From Segetibacter sp. (GTDB lineage: Bacteria > Bacteroidota > Bacteroidia > Chitinophagales > Chitinophagaceae), in contig JASLBT010000351.1 of NCBI GenBank assembly GCA_030146445.1, forward strand, positions 1-9,200: DNA of 9,200 bases, read 5' to 3'. Of the stretch, positions 1-7,735 are shown one piece after another; position 1 is the stretch's first letter; each line of letters begins with the position of its first letter. The notes beneath the pieces were generated by a model. It saw nothing but the letters and a program-made list of their open reading frames with translations. It did no database searches and was not told the origin of the DNA. A program made the position numbers and the translations under genes.

Positions 1-1
1 A

Positions 2-727
2 GCACGAGAGGGCCTCGCAGAAATTACAACATCTGAGATTGCAGTATTGTTGCTGGAAGAGATAGGTGGAGGTGTTGTCCTGGGTTTACTTCTCGGATAT
101 ATTGGGTTCAGCATGATGAAGCGAATTGATCATTACCAAACTGAAGTATTGATCACCCTTGCATTAGTAATGGGTGGAAGCACGATTGCCCCGATGTTTC
201 ATTTCAGTGGTGCATTGGCTATGGTAGTCGCCGGCTTATTCATTGGAAACAAGGGCACGGCAGAGGCGATGAGCCAAGAAACCAATGATTATGTACACAA
301 ATTCTGGGAGATGATTGATGAGATAATGAATGCAATTTTATTTGTATTGATAGGACTTGAGCTGTTGCTCATTCCCTTTGAGCTTTCGTTCCTATACGTG
401 GGCCTGATTTGCATACTGATCATCTTGTTAGCCCGTTTTCTTTCCTTAACAATACCATCATCCATTTTCAGGTTTAGCTATGAGTTTCCAAAAAGCACCT
501 ATTTAATCATGACCTGGGGCGGACTCAGGGGTGGCATTTCTATTGCTTTAGCGCTTTCGCTATCAGAGGGAATGGAACGCAACCTGATTGTTTCGGTGAC
601 GTATATCGTTGTTCTCTTTTCCATTATTGTTCAGGGTTTAACATTGGACAAGCTGGTGGCAAGGCTGAGGAAAACTACCGGTCCTGTCGGAATTGATAAA
701 GAGCCCGTGCAGCAAAACGCTCACTAA
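2..727 (+). CDS. CPA1/NhaP-type Na+(K+)/H+ antiporter, C-terminal part (5' end outside window)
   Basis: This is the C-terminal part, about 241 codons, of an inner-membrane cation:proton antiporter of the CPA1 (NhaP/NHE-like) family, which exchanges cytoplasmic Na+ or K+ for external H+. The frame is already open at the left edge (A-R-E-G-L-A-E-I...), so the TTG at position 47 is not the true start. Several very hydrophobic segments are visible, together with FWEMIDEIMNAILFVLIGLE and, near the end, TWGGLRGGISIALALSL, a hallmark of the late helices in this family. The usual Asn-Asp ion-binding pair should lie just upstream and is not visible, so activity cannot be judged. The protein ends in a short hydrophilic tail, and its TAA stop is followed directly by TAG. 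I see no long regulatory cytoplasmic domain. It is separated from the transporter operon by about 1.9 kb and is probably an independent housekeeping gene. Family assignment is firm; the transported ion is not. Confidence 0.9.
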   Translation, partial: AREGLAEITTSEIAVLLLEEIGGGVVLGLLLGYIGFSMMKRIDHYQTEVLITLALVMGGSTIAPMFHFSGALAMVVAGLFIGNKGTAEAMSQETNDYVHKFWEMIDEIMNAILFVLIGLELLLIPFELSFLYVGLICILIILLARFLSLTIPSSIFRFSYEFPKSTYLIMTWGGLRGGISIALALSLSEGMERNLIVSVTYIVVLFSIIVQGLTLDKLVARLRKTTGPVGIDKEPVQQNAH

Positions 728-1242
728 TAGCAGAACATATTCATTCAGTACAATTGCATAGAATTAATTACCTGAAAGCAGTTGAGTCTTTTACAGCAAA
801 CTGCTACAGCAGATCCCTCAGTGCTGCATGCCCAAAACTTTTCAACTGAACTGGACAACCCGGACCGCCGGTCATTGCTAAAAGATGTATTGAAATTTGT
901 TCTTTTTGCCAGCGTAAAGACAGCGGTCGATTCGCTGCAATGCAACTTATCGTATTTACCGAGGGCACATGCTGAAGATTCTTGCCGCAAACGTTGGAAC
1001 CGGTTATTCCTATTTTCCGGAAGCAACTTTATCCCGGCAATTTGTTAGAGATTGGGCCACCCTAATGTCTTTTTCGTCAAGCGTTAGGACATAGATTGAT
1101 TCGGTGTACCATTCGCTGCTATTAACCCGCTATTCGGCGTGTTTTCCGTTGTTCCATCCCATACCGCTTGACGTGAGTTAGGTACAGTTCCATTTGTGCC
1201 TTGCATCTGGCTTAAACTGTCAATCATGGCCGAGCTCAATTG

Positions 1243-1258
1243 CAACTTTTAAAAGTTG
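1243..1258. repeat. Perfect 16-bp palindrome (possible operator)
   Basis: CAACTTTTAAAAGTTG reads identically on both strands with no spacer. It lies inside the long gene-poor region, followed on its right by AT-rich DNA. Its symmetry and length would suit a dimeric DNA-binding regulator. It does not look like an efficient terminator, since there is no room for a loop and no T-run follows. No second copy was noticed near the transporter operon, about 1.4 kb away, so a link to it is unsupported. A chance palindrome in AT-rich DNA remains possible. Confidence 0.35.
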
Positions 1259-1924
1259 TCCATCATAACAGTTTATAAATATTAAATACATTACAATTTA
1301 TTCACCTATAGTCTTAAACTGCGGAAAAGCGACCGCTCTGCTAATTCCGGCACTTAATTGTTACAAAAGCTACGCGGTATTAACTGCAATTGTAAGTAGC
1401 CAGCCATATGGATTACACATGCAAATGTTTTAAACCATCTTAATTGATATTGCTAAGGAATGGAGAATATAGGTGCTCTGATTGCGCATAGTAATCAACA
1501 GGTTTCGACAGGCATTTTAGGCCCGGGACTTGAATGTACCACCCTGGCACCCGTCTAATGTATGTGTTTTTCTCACCCAAAGAAAGACTTGTTGCGCAAT
1601 GCAGAAGTATTGCCAAAATTGCGTATGTTGTATATCCAACTGATTGATCCCATCTGCAATTCATTGAAAACAGGTATGGATTAACTTCAAAAAAGCGTAA
1701 ATTTTACACAAATAAACATGTTCAAAAATTGGTTGAAACTAAAGTCACTGCCCTAACGGTACAGGACATCAATCCTCAGTATTCTAAAAGTCATTCGCCG
1801 CCACCGGTCATACAATTCTTTTCTAAGTGAAAAACTGCCCGCAAAATCTCTAGAACTATTTCCGTATATTAGCCCCGTTAACGGTCTATCTTCGTTCCGT
1901 TATTCGTTCAATTCTCGTTGCCAT

Positions 1925-2311
1925 ATGGAATTATTCCGGTTCTCAATTGCAGTTAATTCAGTATCTGTTACAACCAACTCAGGCCAGGTGACTAAGAACA
2001 CCGCCGATGCTGCATATACCAACACTATTAAATTAAGAGCTAACAAAATTCCAATCGGGTTACCTACTATATTCTCTTCAAAGGCACAGCCGGCAAGGGA
2101 GATATTGGCTGCTCATTACAGAAATCTAAATACCCTTCAGACATTCCGCGCCGGCGAGACTGAGAAAAAACAGCTGGCTAGTCATAACGCTTTAGCAGAT
2201 CGAAAGGAAAAATTTAACCACCACGAAGCAACCGCCTCAATTAGTACCCGTCATACAAAGAATATTGAAGAACTTACAACAGATAGGGTTGACACAATAA
2301 GCGTAGTATGA
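1925..2311 (+). CDS. Doubtful 128-residue hypothetical ORF
   Basis: This is the only frame of appreciable length in the gene-poor region that opens with ATG and closes with TGA. The predicted protein is hydrophilic and rich in Thr, Ala, Asn, Lys and Glu. It has no signal peptide, membrane segment, cysteine pattern or family motif that I recognise. The C-terminal half (from about residue 60) is charged and could be helical. In its favour, an uninterrupted frame of this length is somewhat long for non-coding DNA of this composition, and it runs in the same direction as its neighbours. Against it, there is no recognisable domain, no clear promoter, and more than 300 bp of unexplained sequence follows it. 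It may be a fast-evolving small gene, a remnant, or chance. Confidence 0.22.
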   Translation: MELFRFSIAVNSVSVTTNSGQVTKNTADAAYTNTIKLRANKIPIGLPTIFSSKAQPAREILAAHYRNLNTLQTFRAGETEKKQLASHNALADRKEKFNHHEATASISTRHTKNIEELTTDRVDTISVV

Positions 2312-2489
2312 CCTGGGGTGTTGTTCCCATCGCTTAGAAAGGCTATCTGGTTATGTTACCCGGGTTGACCAAACTACAAGAAAACGCCGATTGAGCATCG
2401 CTCGTTGAAGCCCGTGAATTGCATTGGATGCAAATCATCCGGAAAAAAGCATGGCTGATTAGGAAAACACAGATGCAGAATAGATAATT

Positions 2490-2666
2490 ATGTCTGGCAG
2501 AGGGGTACGAGCTGAAGAAAGCAAGAAAGGATTGGCAGAAAGCGTAGCTCGCAAAAAAACGAAGCAGCTAAAAATTAATGTTCCAAAGTTGTCGTTATTG
2601 TCAATAAAATACCCTTCTGTCGCGATTTATAAATACCAGTTTAAAAATGTCAAAATTGTCATATGA
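2490..2666 (+). CDS. Doubtful 58-residue basic small ORF overlapping the SusC-like start
   Basis: A short frame begins with ATG at 2490 and ends with TGA at 2664-2666, so its stop overlaps the transporter's ATG in an ATGA arrangement. The product begins MSGRGVRAEESKKGLAESVA, is rich in lysine and arginine in its first half, and has a more hydrophobic C-terminal half. I recognise no family. ATGA overlaps are typical of translationally coupled genes, which is the main reason to list it. A frame this short arises easily by chance, and the region also has to hold the transporter's own leader, so I regard it as unproven. If real, it would be the first gene of the operon or a leader peptide. Confidence 0.15.
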   Translation: MSGRGVRAEESKKGLAESVARKKTKQLKINVPKLSLLSIKYPSVAIYKYQFKNVKIVI

Positions 2667-5600
2667 ATACAAATCTAACGAGAGGCTTTCTCGTCTTATT
2701 CTTCATGCTTATGGGCAGCTTTGCCCTATTTGCACAGCAAAAAACAGTTACGGGGGTTGTAATCGACCAGGAGACTTCCCAACCTGTTCAGGGAGTTACT
2801 GTTGAAGTAAAGGGAAATGCCAATAGATCGGCAATTACAGATGATGGGGGCAAGTTTTCCATTTTGGTTCCGTCAAACGAGTCTGTGATCAAGTTTACCT
2901 CAGTTGGCTATGGCTATCAGGAGATAGTTGTAGGTAACAAAACGACGATCACAGTAAATTTGTTACGTGACAACAAGCAATTAGACGATGTTATAGTTGT
3001 CGGCTACGGCACACAAAAGCGTTCGCAAGTAACCGGAGCTATTGCCACGATTAAAGCTGCAGAAATACAAGATATTCCTGCACCCAACATTGCCGGTGCA
3101 TTGCGGGGCAGGATCGCTGGTTTGGGTGTCAGTGCAAACTCTGGTCGTCCTGGTGCAAGTATTACTTTAAATGTGCGTAACGCAGCCATATCGGAAACAG
3201 CCGGACAAGTTGGTGCTACAAACGAGCCACTTTATGTAATTGATGGCATCACTGTAGGCAAAGTCGAATTTGACAACCTGGATCCATCTATGGTTGAAGA
3301 TATTACCATATTAAAAGACGCATCTGCAGCCATCTATGGAGCGGCAGGAGCTAAAGGCGTTATATTAATTACAACAAAAAGGGGCAGAGTTGGTAAACCC
3401 AGGCTAAGTTACAACGGTTACGTGGGACAGTCTGATGCCACCAGAAAGCCTGAGATGATGACTGCACATGAGCATGCGCTTTTATTGAATGATGCCTATC
3501 GAATCAGCAGCGCTCCTCAAAACTTATTCTTCTCGCCGGCCGATCTTGATTATTTAAAAGGTCTGAATCACGAAAGCTGGTTTGATCAAATTTGGCAGCC
3601 TTCGCTTACACAACGCCACAACCTGAGTGTGTCGGGCGGTAGCGACAGAGTCACGTTTTTCGTAGGCGGAGCCTATCAAAATGAGAATGGCAACTACGCC
3701 GGTCAAAAACAGGATAAATATACTTTCAGGAGCGGGGTAAATGCAACGATCAGTAGATCTTTAAAAGCGGATATTAGTTTCAATGTGGATCACAGGATCC
3801 AGGCAAGTAACAATGGCCTTGATGAAAGAGACCAGGGTTTTCTCGAGGGAATTTTACAGATGCCAAGGTGGGTTCCCATGACCCAGGATGGTATGTTGGT
3901 GAGCTTCAATGGAGCAAGTACCCATCCGCTGGGCATAATCAACTCGGGATATTATAGAACGTCAAAATCGGGGGGGTACAGGATCAATGCGAGTTTAACT
4001 TATCAACCCGAAGCGCTTCAGGGCTTCACTGCACGATTGCAGGTGTCTCAAACCACCAACAACACTGAGGGCTCTACCTACCGTCCAAATTACAGGGTAC
4101 ATACCTTTAAGAGATTTGGCAACAATAACCAGTTATACTCCAACGTATTGGATACCAATGCGACCACGGGAAGAACCTATTTAGACGCGGTGGCACCTAG
4201 TAATGTGCTTCTGGAGCCTAGTTTGTCAAAATCGGGTAGTTATCAGGGGTTTTTGACTTTGCAATATGCAAGAACGTTCGGCCGTCACAGCATGAGTATT
4301 ATTGCAGGTGGTGAGCAAACCATCTCCAATGGTCAAAACCTGGGTGTAAGATGGACTAACCAGCTCATACCGGGGATAGATGATTATTGGGCTTTCGATC
4401 AGTCGGTGTTAACCCTGGCGGGCAGAGGTATAAACCAGGCCAAAAAACGATCTTTCTTCAGCCGTGCCAGTTACAACTTCGACAACAAATATTTTATTGA
4501 CGGCGTTACCCGGTTGGACGCTTCATCCAATTTTGCAAAAGGTAAAATATGGGGGCTATTTCCAAGTGTAGGATTGGGCTGGGTAGTGAGCCGGGAAAAC
4601 TTCTTTAGAGACAACGTTAAATTCATTGACTATCTGAAGTTGAGGTTAAGTTATGGTTTAACCGGTGACGATAGAATTGGTGAAAGGCTATGGCAGGAGA
4701 GATTTATTGTAGACGTTAATGGTTATATGTACAACGAGTCTACCGCTGCGGGTTTAAATGTCACGCGAATTGCCAATCCCGACATTACCTGGGAAAAGAA
4801 AAAGACCGTAAACTTTGGTGTTGAAATGTCGTTGCTGAAGAATAGCTTGAACGTTGGCTTCGATGTGTTTCAGAACTATAGCTATGATGCATTTGACAAG
4901 GGAAATGATCAGAACTTTCCTATGTATGCAGGTTTTGCTGCTCCAATTGTTAACAACATGGAAAGGTATGCATGGGGTACTGAATTTTCAATCGGTTACA
5001 AAACCAGGTTGGCAAAGGATTTCGGCATCAATACAAGTATAAACTTTGGCTTCTCCAATTCGGTTGTCGACAAGATGTTCTACAACAAATACCAATTGTG
5101 GGAAAATACACCTCCAGACTGGTGGACCGCTTTCGGTACCGATCCAAGAAAGTACAATAGCAGCAATTATGGCCTGATTAATCTCGGTATGTTCAGAAAC
5201 CAGGAGGAGGTTGACGCTTACCTCTTAGAAAATCCAAATTATGTAATCGACGGGAAAGTACCTCAACCAGGATGGCTGTATTTTGAAGATACAAACGGTG
5301 ATGGTAAAATTACAGACAGAGACATGGTTCCTATGTTTAATACTACCAATCCATGGTTGAGTACAGGTATTCAGATAGGACTTGCTTACAAAGCGCTAAG
5401 CCTGAGCACCAACATTTCAGCAAGGTTCGGCGGCAAAGTCTTCTACGATTCAAAAGCTACAGAACGCCCCGAGCCAACGGTAAACGTTCCTGCATTTTGG
5501 CGTGACCGGTGGACACCTGAAAATCCGGATGGAAAATTTCCACGATTTGATGACGCATCTGTTGTCAGGGGTTGGGAGTCCACATTCTGGGCTGTGAATG

Positions 5601-5815
5601 GTACAACAATCAGGATCAACAATATGACCCTAAGCTATAGGATACCTGCAACCATTGCCAATAGGATAGGGCTTAGCGATGCCAGAATATTGGCTACCGG
5701 CAACAATCTTTGGGTACTTAAAAACCCACTAAAACACAAGGATCCATATTCATCATACATATTCGACTACCCAACATTAAGAACCATATCACTGGGTCTT
5801 AGTTTAGGCTTGTAA
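2663..5815 (+). CDS. SusC/RagA-family TonB-linked outer-membrane transporter
   Basis: This 1050-residue outer-membrane transporter imports oligosaccharides or other large nutrients using energy passed on by TonB-ExbBD. A signal peptide covers residues 1-24, with likely cleavage LFA|QQ, which supports the ATG chosen. Residues about 28-103 form the carboxypeptidase-regulatory-like beta-sandwich typical of SusC proteins. A TonB-box-like DDVIVVGYGTQ follows at 108-118. The plug domain runs to about 241, with EPLYVIDGI (188-196) and the family signature ILKDASAAIYG...GVILITTKRG (216-241). The rest is the C-terminal barrel. It includes a DTNGDGKITDRD loop near residue 875 that resembles a calcium-binding loop, and it ends in alternating beta-like residues (SLGLSLGL). 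Length is normal for the family. No N-terminal STN signalling domain is present, so FecI/FecR-type transmembrane signalling through this protein is unlikely. It is followed after 23 bp by its SusD partner. The family is certain; the substrate cannot be told. Confidence 0.97.
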   Translation: MNTNLTRGFLVLFFMLMGSFALFAQQKTVTGVVIDQETSQPVQGVTVEVKGNANRSAITDDGGKFSILVPSNESVIKFTSVGYGYQEIVVGNKTTITVNLLRDNKQLDDVIVVGYGTQKRSQVTGAIATIKAAEIQDIPAPNIAGALRGRIAGLGVSANSGRPGASITLNVRNAAISETAGQVGATNEPLYVIDGITVGKVEFDNLDPSMVEDITILKDASAAIYGAAGAKGVILITTKRGRVGKPRLSYNGYVGQSDATRKPEMMTAHEHALLLNDAYRISSAPQNLFFSPADLDYLKGLNHESWFDQIWQPSLTQRHNLSVSGGSDRVTFFVGGAYQNENGNYAGQKQDKYTFRSGVNATISRSLKADISFNVDHRIQASNNGLDERDQGFLEGILQMPRWVPMTQDGMLVSFNGASTHPLGIINSGYYRTSKSGGYRINASLTYQPEALQGFTARLQVSQTTNNTEGSTYRPNYRVHTFKRFGNNNQLYSNVLDTNATTGRTYLDAVAPSNVLLEPSLSKSGSYQGFLTLQYARTFGRHSMSIIAGGEQTISNGQNLGVRWTNQLIPGIDDYWAFDQSVLTLAGRGINQAKKRSFFSRASYNFDNKYFIDGVTRLDASSNFAKGKIWGLFPSVGLGWVVSRENFFRDNVKFIDYLKLRLSYGLTGDDRIGERLWQERFIVDVNGYMYNESTAAGLNVTRIANPDITWEKKKTVNFGVEMSLLKNSLNVGFDVFQNYSYDAFDKGNDQNFPMYAGFAAPIVNNMERYAWGTEFSIGYKTRLAKDFGINTSINFGFSNSVVDKMFYNKYQLWENTPPDWWTAFGTDPRKYNSSNYGLINLGMFRNQEEVDAYLLENPNYVIDGKVPQPGWLYFEDTNGDGKITDRDMVPMFNTTNPWLSTGIQIGLAYKALSLSTNISARFGGKVFYDSKATERPEPTVNVPAFWRDRWTPENPDGKFPRFDDASVVRGWESTFWAVNGTTIRINNMTLSYRIPATIANRIGLSDARILATGNNLWVLKNPLKHKDPYSSYIFDYPTLRTISLGLSLGL

Positions 5816-5838
5816 TAAATTATAATAAACATTCAGTA

Positions 5839-7680
5839 ATGAAAAAGAATATATTCAACCTGCACATTGCTTTGGCGCTTTGTGTTCTGACGGTTTTTTC
5901 CGGATGCAAAAAACAGGATAACTTTTTTGAAATAAGGGACAGGGCTGGTTTAGATGCTGCCATATGGGAAAGTGAGGGCGCCATTCAGTTCTTCTTAAAC
6001 GAGGCGTACGATGTCATCATGCCCGATTTTCCATACCAATACACTGCAAACAATTACGCTTTCCACCTGGCTAGCGATGAGAATTATTATTCCGCCACTG
6101 ATGGAAATGCGCGTAAGGCTCTAGGGTTACAAGGGGTTGTGCAGGCAAACGACATCAGAATGGTAGCCGCTAAATACCAGGGTTCCAACAAGGGAGATAA
6201 CCGGTATTTTGATATAGCCAGATGTAATTTGGCTATCAAGAATATACCACAAAGTACTGTTCTGTCTGAAGAGTCAAAAAGAAGATTATTGGGCCAATTT
6301 TATGTCTTAAGGGCGATGACCTATTTTGACCTTACAAAGATTTATGGCGGTATGCCATTAGTGCTTGAACCGCAAAATCCTGATAACCTCCAATTGTCGG
6401 GCAGAGCTAAAGCAAGCGAAATGTTTGCGCAAATAGTTAAAGACCTTGACTCCGGCATAGTTAAGCTTGATGGGGTGGTTTGGAGTGACGCTACAGAGCG
6501 GGGCAAGATAAACCAGGCTGCAGCGGCTACACTAAAAGCAAAAGCTTTGTTGTACTGGGCAAGTCCGCAGTTTAATCCAATAAAAGATCCGGCAAGATGG
6601 CAGGAGGCAAATGTAGCTTCCAAAGAGGCGTACGATATATGTATTGCCTCCGGTCGTGCGTTAATGCCCAAATACGAAGATATCTTTCGTGTAGAAGGCA
6701 CTGCTAATACTGAAGCGATAATGGTTAAATCTTATTCAAATAAGATCGCCAGACGTCATCATGGTGTAGAGGCTCGAATACGTCCGGCCTCTGAAAACGG
6801 TCAGCCTAGTGATGTATATTATCCAACTACACGTATGGTTGATGCATATACTATGAATGATGGTACCCCCATAACAGGCAACCCCAACTACGACCCTATG
6901 TTGTTTTGGAAAGATCGGGATCCCCGTTTCGAAGCTACAATTGCCTATAATGGGAGCAGGTGGAAGCTAAGTGGAAATGACAACAGACGCCAATGGACTT
7001 ATGTGAATGCCATCGAAGAAAGTGGAAACAGGGGGTTGTATGTTAAGCGTTTTTCAAGTCCTGATCTGCCAGCTGCCTCAGTGAGAGTAGCAAATGATTT
7101 TGGTGGAAGCGGTATGGACTGGATTGAATTGCGTTTTGCAGAAGTGATGCTGATTTACGCCGAAACGGCTAACGAAGTCGGCGATCTCGGCCTTGCTAAA
7201 GAATTGGTGAGAACAATCAGAAAACGTGCTGGGATTATAGCAGGAACCCAGGATTACGGTTTAAGCCTGGCAACCGGTAAGGACGCCATGAGAGAACTTA
7301 TATGGAATGAAAGAATGGTTGAGTTTGCATTTGAAGGTAAAAGACCTGATGACTTAAGAAGAACCAGAACTTTACATTTATTATCCGGCACCTTACAGGC
7401 AATGCAATTTCAAACGAACAGCGTTGCTTTGAAAAACCAGTTAGAAGCAATTGTCCCTTCTACAGGTTTACGATACAGGGAAACGCTTGATATTAACAAT
7501 AAGGATACCTTAACTAAGTACTTTCAATATCCTTATTCAATAGTCATTCCTCAGGGAAATCAATCGTTCAATGTTCCTGAGCACTATTATTTCTTCGGAC
7601 TGTCGAACCAGTTTATGCAATCAACACCATTGCTTGAACAAACAATCGGCTGGGATGGCGGCACTTTTAATCCTTTGTAG
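5839..7680 (+). CDS. SusD/RagB-family nutrient-binding surface lipoprotein
   Basis: This 613-residue surface lipoprotein is the partner of the transporter just upstream. In characterised systems SusD sits as a hinged lid on the SusC barrel and delivers ligand to it. It starts with a lipoprotein signal peptide and lipobox FSGC, with acylated Cys23 followed by KKQDN; lysines and an acidic residue near the cysteine fit a Bacteroidota surface-export tether. The TPR-like N-terminal half shows YFDIARCNLAIKNIP (123-137) and GQFYVLRAMTYFDLTKIYGG (152-171), then AKALLYWASPQFNP (234-247). The C-terminal half carries the most conserved family stretches: WIELRFAEVMLIYAETANEV (428-447), IRKRAGI (460-466), and RELIWNERMVEFAFEGKRPD (485-504) followed by DLRR. 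The protein ends with LEQTIGWDGGTFNPL. Family length is often 450-600 residues, so this is at the long end. The ATG is supported by the signal peptide immediately after it. Ligand-contacting residues cannot be identified without a structure. Confidence 0.96.
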   Translation: MKKNIFNLHIALALCVLTVFSGCKKQDNFFEIRDRAGLDAAIWESEGAIQFFLNEAYDVIMPDFPYQYTANNYAFHLASDENYYSATDGNARKALGLQGVVQANDIRMVAAKYQGSNKGDNRYFDIARCNLAIKNIPQSTVLSEESKRRLLGQFYVLRAMTYFDLTKIYGGMPLVLEPQNPDNLQLSGRAKASEMFAQIVKDLDSGIVKLDGVVWSDATERGKINQAAAATLKAKALLYWASPQFNPIKDPARWQEANVASKEAYDICIASGRALMPKYEDIFRVEGTANTEAIMVKSYSNKIARRHHGVEARIRPASENGQPSDVYYPTTRMVDAYTMNDGTPITGNPNYDPMLFWKDRDPRFEATIAYNGSRWKLSGNDNRRQWTYVNAIEESGNRGLYVKRFSSPDLPAASVRVANDFGGSGMDWIELRFAEVMLIYAETANEVGDLGLAKELVRTIRKRAGIIAGTQDYGLSLATGKDAMRELIWNERMVEFAFEGKRPDDLRRTRTLHLLSGTLQAMQFQTNSVALKNQLEAIVPSTGLRYRETLDINNKDTLTKYFQYPYSIVIPQGNQSFNVPEHYYFFGLSNQFMQSTPLLEQTIGWDGGTFNPL

Positions 7681-7735
7681 GCTTTTCAGTTACAAATGGT
7701 ATAGTAGAATGTTATACAACTTAAAAAATTAATTG

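Larger units (their letters stand above)
728..2662. other. Long gene-poor region between the antiporter and the SusC-like gene
   Basis: About 1.9 kb in which no reading frame on either strand gives a protein I recognise. The longest frame is 128 codons (1925-2311); the others are under about 95 codons, overlap each other on opposite strands, and look like chance. I looked for tRNA cloverleaf signatures, insertion-sequence ends, CRISPR-like spaced repeats and a rho-independent terminator after the antiporter, and found none that convinced me. A perfect 16-bp palindrome lies at 1243-1258. No clear Bacteroidota-type promoter (TTG, then about 19-21 bp, then TAnnTTTG) was found just upstream of the transporter gene. 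Three TTGTC words do occur shortly before its start, at about 2589-2660. The stretch could be decayed genes, an unrecognised RNA gene, or a long regulatory leader; the sequence alone does not decide. Confidence 0.6.

Noticed and set aside
745..1048. Overlapping open frames on both strands (782-1048 plus, 745-1026 minus)
   Set aside because: They are mutual shadows of 88-93 codons; the plus frame starts with TTG. Neither product has a motif, signal peptide or plausible composition, and the cysteine/serine-rich minus product looks like chance translation.
1075..1173. 9-bp inverted repeat CGTCAAGCG / CGCTTGACG about 80 bp apart
   Set aside because: A pair this short at that distance is expected by chance in a region this size, and there are no transposon-like contents between the arms.
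1500..1560. Resemblance to a tRNA T-arm on the minus strand (GGGACTTGAATG)
   Set aside because: I could not find a matching acceptor stem, D-arm or anticodon arm at the right spacing.
1440..1664. Minus-strand frame of 74 codons with a hydrophobic segment
   Set aside because: The hydrophobic run (YAILAILL) is short, the rest matches no family, and plus-strand frames in the same DNA look equally protein-like, so no strand stands out.
6210..6240. Inverted repeat ATAGCCA / TGGCTAT
   Set aside because: It lies inside a conserved coding stretch of the SusD-like gene and is explained by the codons there.
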